64,000 bases of DNA from CAXBBB01 sp963841855 (GTDB lineage: Bacteria; Bacteroidota; Rhodothermia; Rhodothermales; BA12), in the NCBI GenBank assembly GCA_963841855.1, contig CAWJEJ010000001.1, positions 1,054,001 through 1,118,000 of the forward strand, given 5' to 3'. Positions 27,432 to 36,165 of this stretch are shown in pieces; the first letter of the stretch is position 1; each line of letters opens with the position of its first letter. Position numbers and translations under genes: made by a program. The notes beneath the pieces were generated by a model that was given only the letters and a program-made list of their open reading frames with translations, did no database searches and was not told where the DNA came from.

Positions 27432-30314
27432 ATGAATCGACTTCTACTCATCCTGCTAGTCGTGCTTGCCGCCGCTCCGGTACGCGCCCAACTCAGCCCC
27501 ACCCTCGCTCGCATGGTTGGCGGCGCGGAAACCTCATTCGTACCCGGCGGAACGGCCAGCGCCCTCGGCGTGGCGGACGACCGCATGATCGGAGTCGTCA
27601 TCCGGACAAACGATCCGGCTGCGCTCAGGCTGCGCGGAGTGCAGATCGTCTCCACCTATCCCGGACTCGTGACGGCCCGCGTGCCCCTCGCCCAAGTCGA
27701 AGGACTGCTGGCGCTCTCTTCGGTAGCCGCGGTCGAACTGGAGTACGAAGTATCGCACAACGACGCCGCAGCTGTTCTGACAGGCGCGCGCGCGCTCAAC
27801 CAGGGCATCGTCGGCAACCGATCCTACGAAGGAACGGGCGTGCTGGCCTGCGTGCTCGACAGCGGCATCGACTGGCGGCACATGGACTTCCGCGTCGCGG
27901 GCGATCCCACCAAAACGCGCATCCTGCGCCTGTGGGACCAGACCGACACGGCCAACGGCTCGCCGGATGCCCCGGGCGTCATCGGCGGTGTCAACTTCAG
28001 CTACGGCGCCGAGTGGGACAAAGCCGAAATGGAGGCCGCCTTCTCCAACCCAACCGCCATCCGCCAGACCGATACGGACGGCCACGGCACGCACGTAGCG
28101 GGCACGTTGGCGGGTAACGGAGGCAGCCTGACGCCCGCCCAGCACGTGGGCATGGCACCCAAGGCCGACCTGATCGTCATCAAGGCAGGCAACGGTTCCT
28201 TCTCGTCGGCCAACATCATCAACGGCATCACCTACTGCGACGAGGTAGCCACGAGCCTCGGCCGCCCCGCCGTCATGAATATGAGCCTGGGCTCGACGAT
28301 CGGCGCGCACGATGGAACGGACAGCAAGAGCGCTGCCATCAACGCGTTTGCGGCCAAGGCAGGCCGCGTGCTCGTGCAGAGTGCGGGCAACGCGGGAGGC
28401 GACGGTATCCACGTCGAGCGCACCGTTCCCGCGGGCGGATCGGCAGCGGGCATCGTGATCTCGGCGGCAGCGGGCGGCGCGGGTTCGCTTGGCATCGACA
28501 TCTGGGTGGCTGGCCAGCAAGACGTGAGCGCGACCGTCACGACGCCCGGCGGAACGGTCGTTCAGGTGCCCAACATGACGAACGCGACCGTTCCCACGCC
28601 TGAAGGCAACCTCTACGTTTTCAACTTCCTCCAGGCGCAGAACGGCGACCGCCGCATCTACATCCAGCCGGACGTAGCAAGTCAGGGAGCCGTTCAGTCG
28701 TGGACGATCACCCTCTCCAACGCAGGCGCTGCGGCAGCGACGGCCCACGGTTGGCAGTTCGCCGGAGGCAGCGTAGTGGGTAGCGTGGCGGGAGGCAACG
28801 GCGCCTACACCATCGACAACGCGGCTGCGGGCGGCATCGCGGTCGGAGCGTACATGCACCGCTTCGGATGGTGCTCGCCCACCGGTTGCCGGGGATACCC
28901 GTCAGCGGGACAGGACGGCATCACGAGCTTCAGCAGCCTCGGTCCGTCACGCGACGGGCGCACGCTGCCCCATATCACGGGTCCGGGTCAGCTCATGATC
29001 TCGACCAAGTCGATCAACGAGGCGGCTAACACCACGTTCGACATGCCGGGCGGTCTCCACTCGGGCAAGAACGGCACGAGCATGTCATCGCCAGCCGTCG
29101 CAGGTGTCGTCGCGCTGCTGCTCGAGCAGGATGCTACGCTGACCGGCGCTCAGGCAAAGGCGCTCGTCCAGGCCAACGCTCTAACGGAACCGCGGATGGG
29201 CGCTTTGCCCAACAACACGTGGGGACCGGGCAAGGTCAACGCCTTCAATGCCATGACCAAACTCATCGAATCCACGAGCACGATCACGACCGAAGTGATT
29301 TCGTACGCCAGTGACCTCAACTCATCGTCGGACGTCACCAACGCTACGCCCATCAGTCTACGCTTCCGCCATGGACAGACGGACAATGCGCGTCTTCGAG
29401 GCGTCATGTTCTACGCGTCCAGCACCGTCAACCTCACCGACGACCTGGACATCGAAGTGTGGAGCAACCAGGGCGGCGTGCCTGGGGCCAAACTGAGTGG
29501 CGGCACATTCGATGACGCTGCGGCCCAGAAGTTCGGGTGGAATTACGCCTCGCTCGATGCCCTGGAAACCGACCTCATGCCAGGCGTCGATTATCACCTC
29601 GTGCTGCGCCCGCGCGGAAGTAACAATCTGTTTGTGCGGCGCGCCACGGCTGCCCAAGGCAACAGCTTGCAGCTCAGCGGTGCAACATGGTCGCAGACTA
29701 CGTCGCAGTGGGGCATCCGCCCGGTCGTCTCCACGACTGATCCGTCGAGCCTACCCGTCGAACTGACGTCGTTCTCCGTAGCGGCAGAAGGTCAAGACGC
29801 GCGCCTCGTCTGGCAGACCGCGAGCGAAACCGCCAACGACGGCTTTACTGTCGAGCATCAGGCGCCCGCTCGTGAGTGGTCACGTGCTGGCTGGGTCAAA
29901 GGAGCAGGGACGACGCTCGAAACGAACTCGTACGCCTTCCGCGTGGCCGACCTCGCACCTGGCGTTCACCGCTTCCGCCTGCGCCAGACCGACCTCGACG
30001 GCACGACCGATCTCTCGCCCATCGTAGAGATCGCAATCGAAGCTGCCCACGAGTTGGGCTTCGCATCGGTGGCGCCTAGCCCGGTCACGTCGCGCAGCCA
30101 GGTTGCCTTTACGGTCCCCCGCGATGGCGAGGCCCGCCTCGAACTCTTCGACTCGCTAGGCCGCTTGGTCGCCGTTCTGCACGACGGCGAGGCTCAGGCA
30201 GGCAACTTGACGACGTCCGAACTCGACGCAGTCCAGTTGAGCGCGGGCGTCTACGTGATGCGCCTGAGCCAGAGCGGCAAGCAGGTTACGCGCTCGGTCG
30301 TCGTAGCTCGCTAA
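27432..30314 (+). CDS. Secreted subtilisin-like (S8) protease with type IX sorting domain
   Basis: 960 residues from ATG 27432, which opens a signal peptide (MNRLLLILLVVLAAAPVRAQ); a longer in-frame start at 27327 has no leader character. The catalytic triad of family S8 is visible: Asp143 in VLDSGID, His218 in GHGTHVAG, Ser550 in GTSMSSP. An inserted or PA-like domain lies between His and Ser (about 330-480). After the catalytic domain comes a beta-rich region (about 620-770), then LPVELTSFSVAAEG, a segment typically found before type IX sorting domains. The end, LFDSLGRLVAVL ... AGVYVMRLSQSG ... VVVAR, is the sorting domain itself. It is expected to be exported across the outer membrane and to act extracellularly. 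It converges with fabG across a strong hairpin. Confidence 0.93.
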   Translation: MNRLLLILLVVLAAAPVRAQLSPTLARMVGGAETSFVPGGTASALGVADDRMIGVVIRTNDPAALRLRGVQIVSTYPGLVTARVPLAQVEGLLALSSVAAVELEYEVSHNDAAAVLTGARALNQGIVGNRSYEGTGVLACVLDSGIDWRHMDFRVAGDPTKTRILRLWDQTDTANGSPDAPGVIGGVNFSYGAEWDKAEMEAAFSNPTAIRQTDTDGHGTHVAGTLAGNGGSLTPAQHVGMAPKADLIVIKAGNGSFSSANIINGITYCDEVATSLGRPAVMNMSLGSTIGAHDGTDSKSAAINAFAAKAGRVLVQSAGNAGGDGIHVERTVPAGGSAAGIVISAAAGGAGSLGIDIWVAGQQDVSATVTTPGGTVVQVPNMTNATVPTPEGNLYVFNFLQAQNGDRRIYIQPDVASQGAVQSWTITLSNAGAAAATAHGWQFAGGSVVGSVAGGNGAYTIDNAAAGGIAVGAYMHRFGWCSPTGCRGYPSAGQDGITSFSSLGPSRDGRTLPHITGPGQLMISTKSINEAANTTFDMPGGLHSGKNGTSMSSPAVAGVVALLLEQDATLTGAQAKALVQANALTEPRMGALPNNTWGPGKVNAFNAMTKLIESTSTITTEVISYASDLNSSSDVTNATPISLRFRHGQTDNARLRGVMFYASSTVNLTDDLDIEVWSNQGGVPGAKLSGGTFDDAAAQKFGWNYASLDALETDLMPGVDYHLVLRPRGSNNLFVRRATAAQGNSLQLSGATWSQTTSQWGIRPVVSTTDPSSLPVELTSFSVAAEGQDARLVWQTASETANDGFTVEHQAPAREWSRAGWVKGAGTTLETNSYAFRVADLAPGVHRFRLRQTDLDGTTDLSPIVEIAIEAAHELGFASVAPSPVTSRSQVAFTVPRDGEARLELFDSLGRLVAVLHDGEAQAGNLTTSELDAVQLSAGVYVMRLSQSGKQVTRSVVVAR

Positions 30315-30332
30315 GCGGCATCTCCTGAACGC

Positions 30333-30371
30333 AAACAGCCGCCGCCCGAGGCGATCGGGCGGCGGCTGTTT
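30333..30371. terminator. Bidirectional intrinsic terminator between subtilase and fabG
   Basis: A perfect 16-bp inverted repeat, AAACAGCCGCCGCCCG and its complement, surrounds a 7-base loop. The arms end in TTT on one strand and, by symmetry, on the other. It sits in the 84-base gap between converging genes and can serve both. Confidence 0.85.
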
Positions 30372-30398
30372 CGTTGAGAGGCGAGGGTCGATGCTCGA

Positions 30399-31145
30399 CT
30401 ACATCGCCATCCCGCCGTCGACGTGGAGGGTGTGACCGGTGACGTAGCCTGCTGCATCCGACGCCAGGAAGGCAACGGCGTTGGCGATGTCTTGGGGCGT
30501 GGCGCCGCGTCCGAGTGGGGTGATGCCGAGCATGGCCTCGCGCGCTTTGTCGCCCATGCCCGCCGTCATGTCGGTTTCGACGAAGCCCGGCGCGACGACG
30601 TTGGCGCGCACGCCGCGTCCGCCCAGTTCTTTGGCCAGGCTCTTGGTGAAGCCGATGATGCCCGCTTTACTCGCTGCGTAGTTGGTCTGCCCGGCGTTGC
30701 CCATCACGCCGACGACCGACGACAGGTTAACGACAGCGCCGCCGCGCTGCTTCATCATCGGCCGGTACGCCGCCTTGCAAAACGCGAACACGCTCTTCAG
30801 GTTGGTGCCGATGACGGCGTCCCAGTCGTCCTCGGTCATGCGGATCATCAGCCCGTCGCGCGTGACGCCCGCGTTGTTGACCAGAACGTCCAGACTGCCC
30901 CACTCTTCGACGACAGCATCGACGACGTGGGCCGCGTGCGCCACGTCCGATGCGTCGCCCTGGAAGACGAGCACATCGGTCCCGCCCGCGCGGAGTTCGT
31001 CGGCTAGCGCGCTGGCTTCCTCCTCACGACTGCGAAACGTGAACGCGACCTTGGCGCCTGCTGCAGCGAGCGTCTGAACGATGGCGCGACCGATGCCGCG
31101 CGAGCCGCCCGTGACGAGCGCCGTTTTTCCTTCGAGTGAGATCAT
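30399..31145 (-). CDS. fabG: 3-oxoacyl-[ACP] reductase FabG
   Basis: 248 residues, normal for FabG. It reduces 3-oxoacyl-ACP with NADPH in fatty-acid elongation. Short-chain dehydrogenase motifs are all present: TGGSRGIG at 12-19 (cofactor binding), NNAG at 90-93, Asn115, Ser142/143, and the YAASK pair Tyr156/Lys160. The C-terminal VTGHTLHVDGGM is typical. Last gene of the minus-strand yceD-rpmF-plsX-fabH-fabD-fabG unit; acpP, which often follows fabG, is not here. A palindrome at 31161-31178 lies 15 bases before its start. Confidence 0.95.
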   Translation of the reverse strand: MISLEGKTALVTGGSRGIGRAIVQTLAAAGAKVAFTFRSREEEASALADELRAGGTDVLVFQGDASDVAHAAHVVDAVVEEWGSLDVLVNNAGVTRDGLMIRMTEDDWDAVIGTNLKSVFAFCKAAYRPMMKQRGGAVVNLSSVVGVMGNAGQTNYAASKAGIIGFTKSLAKELGGRGVRANVVAPGFVETDMTAGMGDKAREAMLGITPLGRGATPQDIANAVAFLASDAAGYVTGHTLHVDGGMAM

Positions 31146-31160
31146 GGGATGTGGGAATGC

Positions 31161-31183
31161 GCCGTTATGTATAACGGCGGTAC
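31161..31183. repeat. 18-bp palindrome (reverse copy) between fabD and fabG
   Basis: GCCGTTATGTATAACGGC at 31161-31178 followed by GGTAC. This is the exact reverse complement of 23919-23936, including the flanking GTAC. Confidence 0.6.
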
Positions 31184-31201
31184 GAGGAATGGAGATAATG
31201 C

Positions 31202-31225
31202 GTAGCGCCGTGATACCTAACGGCG
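31202..31225. repeat. Degenerate GTAG palindrome between fabD and fabG
   Basis: GTAG then CGCCGTGATACCTAACGGCG; arms CGCCGT/ACGGCG. It is a relaxed relative of the 18-bp palindrome next to it, so the fabD-fabG gap holds two copies within 65 bases. Confidence 0.5.
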
Positions 31226-31238
31226 AGAGGCCAACCGA

Positions 31239-32177
31239 TCAGCTGTCTAAAAGCGCCGTCAGTTCTTCGGCCGTGCCCAGCGTGAGCGTTTGGGCCATGC
31301 GCCCCAGCGTGCGCTTGACCAGGCCCGACAGCACGTTGCCACTGCCGACTTCGACGAAGCGCGACAGCCCCGCCGTTTGCATCGCCGATAGGGTCTGCGA
31401 CCAGCGCACCGGCGCCGTCAGCTGATCGAGCAGGCGCGCGCGAATCTCGTCTGGATCGACGGTCGGCGCGGCGGTGACGTTGAGGTAGACCGGGCAGATC
31501 GGCGATTCGATGGCGACGTCGGCGAGGGCGTTGGCCAGTCCGGCGCGGGCGGCTTCCATCAGCGGCGAGTGAAACGCGCCTCCGACGGCGAGCCCAACGG
31601 CCTTGCGCGCGCCAAACTCCGACGCCTGAGCAATCGCCCGAGCGACCGCCTCTTCGTGTCCCGAGATCACCACTTGGCCAGGCGAGTTGTAGTTGGCCGG
31701 AACGACGACACTGCCCGCCGCCGATGCCGCGACGCACAACGCCTCGACTTGATCGTCCTCGGCGCCCAGAATCGCCGCCATCGTGCCGGTCTGCGCCTGG
31801 GCCGCCGCCGCCATCTGCTCCCCGCGCAACCGCACCAACCGCAGCCCGTCGGCGAACGAGATCGCGCCCGCCGCCGCCAGCGCGCTGTACTCGCCCAGAC
31901 TGTGCCCCGCCACGGCCGACGGCGTCAGCTTGGGCGCGGTGACGGCCCACGCCGCCATGCTGTGCACGTACAGCGCCGGCTGCGTGACTTCGGTGGCGCG
32001 CAGTTTCTCAGCCGCATCGTCCGAGCCCGAAGCATCGAACATCAACGCCGTCAGCCCAAAGCCCAGAATCTCGTCCGCCTGCTCCAGCCGAGCCCGCGCG
32101 TCGGGAAACGTGTCGAACAAATCGAGCGCCATGCCCGGTTTCTGCGCGCCCTGCCCAGGAAAAAGAAGTGCGTCCAT
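31239..32177 (-). CDS. fabD: Malonyl-CoA:ACP transacylase FabD
   Basis: 312 residues, normal length. It moves malonyl from CoA to acyl carrier protein for fatty-acid synthesis. The nucleophile is Ser93 in GHSLGEYSAL. The partner His203 is in GGAFHSPLM. The N-terminus FPGQGAQKPGM and the GQVVISG segment are standard. It lies 93 bases upstream of fabG in transcription order and 55 bases after fabH. Confidence 0.95.
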   Translation of the reverse strand: MDALLFPGQGAQKPGMALDLFDTFPDARARLEQADEILGFGLTALMFDASGSDDAAEKLRATEVTQPALYVHSMAAWAVTAPKLTPSAVAGHSLGEYSALAAAGAISFADGLRLVRLRGEQMAAAAQAQTGTMAAILGAEDDQVEALCVAASAAGSVVVPANYNSPGQVVISGHEEAVARAIAQASEFGARKAVGLAVGGAFHSPLMEAARAGLANALADVAIESPICPVYLNVTAAPTVDPDEIRARLLDQLTAPVRWSQTLSAMQTAGLSRFVEVGSGNVLSGLVKRTLGRMAQTLTLGTAEELTALLDS

Positions 32178-32232
32178 ATCTACCTCGTGTAAGGGCGGCG
32201 CGTGCGTCGCCCAGGGTCAAAAAAGCGCCAGT

Positions 32233-33276
32233 TTACAAACCTGACATCTGATCCAGCGGAGTCCGCTCGTCCGGGCCGTGCTCGAAAGCCGATCCGTCGT
32301 AGCTCCACTTGACGTAGCTAGCGCCCCACGTAAAGCCGCCGCCGAACGCTGCCAGCACCAGATTGTCGCCCGGGCGCAGGTCGCGTTCCCACTCGGCTAG
32401 GCACAGCGGAATCGTCGCCGCCGTCGTGTTGCCAAAGCGGTCGATGTTGAGCATCACCTTGTCCATGCCGATGTCCATCCGGCTCGCCGTCGCCGAGATG
32501 ATGCGCAGGTTGGCCTGGTGCGGCACCAGGAAGCGCACGTCGTCGCCCGTCAGGCCGTTACGCCCCATCACGTCGACAGCCGCTTCGGCCATGCCGACGA
32601 CGGCGCGCTTGAAGACGGGGCGTCCGTCCTGCTGCAAGTAGTTTTGGTTCAACGCGACCGTCTCGGCGCGCGTCGGGCGCAGGCTGCCGCCGCCAGGAAT
32701 CGAGAGCAGATCGCCGCCCGAGCCGTCGCTGTGCTCGACCGAGTCGATGACGCCGGTGTCGTCGGTCGACGGTTCGAGCAGGACCGCTCCGGCGCCGTCG
32801 CCAAACAGGATGCACGTGTTGCGATCCGCGTAGTCGATGATGCTCGACATCATGTCGGCGCCGATCACGAGTACGCGCTTGTGCTTGCCACTTTCGATGA
32901 ACTGCGCGCCCGTCGAGAGCGCAAACAAAAAGCCCGAGCACGCCGCGACCAGGTCGAAGCCCCACGCGTCGCTTTCCAGATTCTCCTGGACGAGCGAAGC
33001 CGTTGCCGGGCAGTGCATGTCGGGCGTCGTCGTGCCGACGATGATCAGGTCGATGTCGGCTCCGGTCAGGCCGCGCTTTTTGAGCAGCACGCGCGCCGCT
33101 TCGGTCGCCATGAAGGCCGTCGCCTTGCCCTCGCCCTTGAGGATTCTGCGTTCGGAGATGCCCGTCCGCGAGCGGATCCACTCGTCGTTGGTGTCGACCA
33201 TCGTTTCGAGGTAGGCGTTCGTCAAACGGTCGGGCGGCACGTAGTGTCCGACGGCGGTAATCGCGGCGCGGGGCAT
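32233..33276 (-). CDS. fabH: 3-oxoacyl-[ACP] synthase III FabH
   Basis: 347 residues from ATG at 33276 (MPRAAITAVGHYVPPDRLTN). The frame is open to 33429, but the added 51 residues read through a palindromic repeat and do not look coded. It performs the first condensation, acetyl-CoA with malonyl-ACP. The catalytic triad is visible: Cys113 in AACSGFLFAL, His253 in VPHQANLRI, Asn283 in FGNTTAATIP. It belongs to the fab unit, though 322 bases of repeat-rich DNA separate it from plsX upstream. Confidence 0.95.
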   Translation of the reverse strand: MPRAAITAVGHYVPPDRLTNAYLETMVDTNDEWIRSRTGISERRILKGEGKATAFMATEAARVLLKKRGLTGADIDLIIVGTTTPDMHCPATASLVQENLESDAWGFDLVAACSGFLFALSTGAQFIESGKHKRVLVIGADMMSSIIDYADRNTCILFGDGAGAVLLEPSTDDTGVIDSVEHSDGSGGDLLSIPGGGSLRPTRAETVALNQNYLQQDGRPVFKRAVVGMAEAAVDVMGRNGLTGDDVRFLVPHQANLRIISATASRMDIGMDKVMLNIDRFGNTTAATIPLCLAEWERDLRPGDNLVLAAFGGGFTWGASYVKWSYDGSAFEHGPDERTPLDQMSGL

Positions 33277-33391
33277 AAGCAGCAGGGTGGGCAGGTGAGA
33301 GCCGAAAGGTACGGCGCCCCCGCCCGGGCAATCCGAGTGCCTTTGCAAGCAAGAGGCGCCCCTTCCCTGCTCCCGTTCTTCCAGACCGTCC

Positions 33392-33436
33392 TTCCTGCGC
33401 AGACACGCGTGTCGCAGGCAGGAATCCACAACCGCA
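33392..33436. repeat. Dispersed palindrome, GGAATCCACAAC family
   Basis: TTCCTGC...GACACGCGTGTCGCAGGCAGGAA followed by TCCACAAC. The core ACACGCGTGTCGCAGGCA is repeated exactly at 37924-37941. Related copies lie at 33510-33529, 41040-41073 and 52513-52532. Confidence 0.65.
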
Positions 33437-33509
33437 GCCGCATTTGATTCTGCACCGATCCTTTTTGCTATTTAGTGGACCGGCTTCGCCGAACTGTTTG
33501 ACTGGCTGG

Positions 33510-33529
33510 ATCCCCGCGTTCGCGAGGAT
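33510..33529. repeat. Dispersed palindrome, CTGGATCCCCGCG type
   Basis: ATCCCCGCG-TT-CGCGAGGAT, a near-perfect inverted repeat preceded by CTGG and followed by GAC. This is a form seen as short dispersed repeats in many bacterial genomes. Confidence 0.5.
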
Positions 33530-33598
33530 GACTATGAGCGAGGATTGTGGTAAACCGAAAATGCGAACGGTGGCATGTTGCTGGCAGCAGGCCGCGTT

Positions 33599-34609
33599 CT
33601 ACTCGAACTTGGCAAACGACTCGGCGACGGCCTCGGTCACGCCTTGGCGCGCCAGTTCAGCACCAGCCTGGATCATGCGCTCGATGGCGCGGGGCGTCGA
33701 ACCGCCGTGCCCGATAATGACGTTGCCCGATACGCCCAGGAGCGGCGCGCCGCCATAGTTCTCGTAGTTGAACGGGCGCTTGATCTCGGACAGCACGCGG
33801 CCGACGAGTTGCTGCTCTTCGGGCTCCAGTTTCAGACGCTGCATCGCCTGGGCCGCCATTTGGGGCAGCGCCGTCGTGATCGACTCGCCCAGTTTGAGGA
33901 GCACGTTTCCGACGAACCCATCGGCCACCATCACGTCGGCCGCGTGGTGCATCACGTCGCGTCCTTCGATGTTTCCGGCGAAGCGGATGCCATAGGCCTC
34001 GCGCAGCAGATCGTAGGCCGACTTGGCCTGGGCGTTGCCCTTGCCTGGCTCCTCGCCGATATTGATCAGGCCGACCGTGGGCTTGTCTGCGCGAAGGATG
34101 CGCTCGGCATAGATGCTGCCCATCCGCCCGAACTGGACCAGATATTCGGGCTTGCAATCGACGTTCGACCCAGCGTCGAGCAGCAGCGCGAGCCCCTTGG
34201 TCGTCGGGTAGAAGCCGACCAGCGACGGGCGGTCGATGCCCGGGATGCGCCCCAGGATCACGAGGGCTCCAGCCATAACGGCGCCCGTGTTGCCTGCGCT
34301 CACAAACGCGTCGGCCAGATCGGCCTTGTGCGCGGCCAGTCCCAGGTGGATCGACGAGCGGCGCTTGTTCTTGATCGCGTACGACGGCGACTCGGCCATC
34401 TCGATCACATCGGGCGCGTCGTGGAGTTCGATGGGCAACTGATCGCCTCCGAGCGCGGCGCCGAGCAGCGGCCGGATGCGGTCGGCAGGTCCGAAGAGGA
34501 GGACGCGCAGGTTGGCGCCTCCCGAGCGAGCCGCCCGGACGGCTCCTTCTACTACGACGCCGGGCGCGTCATCGCCTCCCATAGCGTCTACGGCAACAGT
34601 GATGGGCAT
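33599..34609 (-). CDS. plsX: Phosphate acyltransferase PlsX
   Basis: 336 residues from ATG at 34609 (MPITVAVDAMGGDDAPG); a longer frame reaches 34744, but the extra 45 residues lack family similarity. It makes acyl-phosphate from acyl-ACP for phospholipid synthesis. VDAMGGDDAPG, VGLINIGEEPGKGN, GFVGNVLLKLGES and GGAPLLGVSGNVIIGHG are the standard PlsX blocks. Third gene of the unit after rpmF, the usual neighbour. Confidence 0.95.
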   Translation of the reverse strand: MPITVAVDAMGGDDAPGVVVEGAVRAARSGGANLRVLLFGPADRIRPLLGAALGGDQLPIELHDAPDVIEMAESPSYAIKNKRRSSIHLGLAAHKADLADAFVSAGNTGAVMAGALVILGRIPGIDRPSLVGFYPTTKGLALLLDAGSNVDCKPEYLVQFGRMGSIYAERILRADKPTVGLINIGEEPGKGNAQAKSAYDLLREAYGIRFAGNIEGRDVMHHAADVMVADGFVGNVLLKLGESITTALPQMAAQAMQRLKLEPEEQQLVGRVLSEIKRPFNYENYGGAPLLGVSGNVIIGHGGSTPRAIERMIQAGAELARQGVTEAVAESFAKFE

Positions 34610-34761
34610 GGAAGGCTTCGGAGTCGGGAGGGAGGAGTAGGAAACGCGAAACGCCGCGCGCAGCGGCTCCGCAGGCACAAAGCTACGGAACGCGCTGCAC
34701 GCGGCGGTAGATCGAAGCGTCAGCGAGCAGGGCCATCGGCCCACGACTCATCGACGCAGCG

Positions 34762-34953
34762 TCACACGGCTTCGGTCACGTTGAGCACTTGCCGGCCGCG
34801 GTAGGTGCCGCAGGTGATGCAGGCGCGGTGCGTCTGATGCTGGGCGCCGCAGGTCGAGCACGCCGTCAGCGTCGGAGGGCTCAGGCGGTTGTAGTACTGC
34901 GCCCTACGGTGCGAGCGGCGGGCTTTGGACGATTTGCGTTTCGGGTGGGCCAT
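34762..34953 (-). CDS. rpmF: 50S ribosomal protein L32
   Basis: 63 residues. The N-terminus MAHPKRKSSKARRSHRRAQ is the L32 signature. Four cysteines in CSTC and CITC form the zinc-ribbon version of L32, so it is the zinc-binding paralog type. It lies 53 bases after yceD and 152 bases before plsX, the conserved order. Confidence 0.96.
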   Translation of the reverse strand: MAHPKRKSSKARRSHRRAQYYNRLSPPTLTACSTCGAQHQTHRACITCGTYRGRQVLNVTEAV

Positions 34954-35006
34954 TGCGGTGTGCCGGAGTCCGGCGGATTAGAGTCGAGTGGAAGTAAAGA
35001 GCGAGG

Positions 35007-35507
35007 TCAGCCCTCGTTTTTGCGGTCGAGCAGCGCCTGCCAGCGCGAGTCGATTACGTCGCCGGCCGAGTCTTCGAGCGCGCCGAACGTCGTTGGAATC
35101 TCGGCGTCCTCGGCTCCGGGCGCGATGCGGCGCTGGGGAAGCGAGAGCATCAGCGTATCTCGGATGGGCGTCGTGAGGTCGAGCGACGTCTGGCCTGCGT
35201 CGAGTGGAAGCAGGTCATCGGTCGGTTCGGATCCGGCGTCGAGTGCGTGCGCAGCGGCAGCCGAGAAGACGACCTCGTGCGCACCCTCCACCTGCTCGTC
35301 GAAGTCGACGAGCGTCCGGTCACACACCAGTTCGGCGAGGGCCGAAGTGCGAAGCGTGACGTGCGCCTGGTGATCGGACAGGTCGAGGCGGATGCCAACG
35401 GTGATATCGCGAAACGCCTGATCGCCCAGGTCGAGATCGCCGGGCGACGGGTGCAGCGTGAACGTGTGGACGCCCGGAGAGAGCGCGGAAATGCGGAGAT
35501 CGATCAT
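35007..35507 (-). CDS. YceD/DUF177 family protein
   Basis: 166 residues. YceD proteins are encoded next to rpmF in most bacteria and are linked to 23S rRNA accumulation. The family hallmarks are the single conserved Cys in the LVCDRTLVDFDEQVEG segment (usual form CxRxL...) and an acidic C-terminal half with DLTTPIRDTLMLSLP. It opens the minus-strand fab unit and diverges from dnaA across the 658-base origin-like gap. Family assignment rests on position as much as on sequence. Confidence 0.88.
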   Translation of the reverse strand: MIDLRISALSPGVHTFTLHPSPGDLDLGDQAFRDITVGIRLDLSDHQAHVTLRTSALAELVCDRTLVDFDEQVEGAHEVVFSAAAAHALDAGSEPTDDLLPLDAGQTSLDLTTPIRDTLMLSLPQRRIAPGAEDAEIPTTFGALEDSAGDVIDSRWQALLDRKNEG

Positions 35508-36165
35508 GGAGAGTCCTCGCGGGAATGTCGAAAGAACAAGACTGCGAAGATACTACGCGCCGCGCGAACCAAAGAAGAAGAGGCGCCGAGTACGATCAAC
35601 TGTCGGTGAAGCTGGCGGCGCCCCGGCGATGCGGGCCCACGCGCCATGCAGCGTGCTCGTTCCAGCAGCGCTAATGCGCAGCAGTCTCTCTATGAAATCG
35701 GGCAGACATGTCTTGCCAAACCGGAGGGGTCTGGGTTACCATTCTCATAACGCTTCGGAAACATGCGTGAAGCCTCGCGGGCAGTCCCTTTTGCGACGTA
35801 GGTTCACGACCCTTTTCCGCCAATCGGCACGCCTCACCTATCCACTCGGACTGACGGGCTCGCCTGTGCATAACAGGTGGACAAGTGCGACATCCGCTCT
35901 TACGGGCCTCTGCTGCCTCGCCGCCAATTTGTTCTCTTCTGGAGCACTTTCTTTACTCATTACCCTCTAAGTTCAACAGATACATGGTTTCGCACGCACT
36001 CGCACTCGTCTTCTCCTCTGTCGCCTCTCGCATCCGGGGCGGCCAGAAGAGCGAGATTGAGCACGGCGGGTATGTGGAATCGGCTGTGGATAACGCCTCG
36101 ACCTGCTGACGCACTTCTCCCCTTTTCGTCAGTAGCACCGACCACCCCGAGCGCGCCCTCATCCT
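35508..36165. other. Candidate replication origin (oriC) upstream of dnaA (658 bp)
   Basis: A long gene-free gap between divergent yceD and dnaA. It holds a perfect DnaA box TGTGGATAA at 36085-36093, TGTGCATAA at 35865-35873 (fits TTATNCACA on the other strand), and weaker matches at 35838-35846 (CTATCCACT) and 36073-36081 (TGTGGAATC). An AT-richer stretch at about 35928-35990 could be the unwinding element. The flanking genes run away from it on both sides. Origin next to dnaA and dnaN is common; function here is inferred. Confidence 0.6.

Larger units (their letters stand above)
33277..33598. other. Repeat-filled gap between plsX and fabH (322 bp)
   Basis: Holds two dispersed palindromes (33392-33436 and 33510-33529). 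I see no gene. The fabH promoter could lie here, since the gap breaks an otherwise tight operon. Confidence 0.5.

Noticed and set aside
27534..28859. 441-residue minus-strand open frame opposite the subtilase
   Set aside because: Antisense shadow; the catalytic triad lies on the plus strand.
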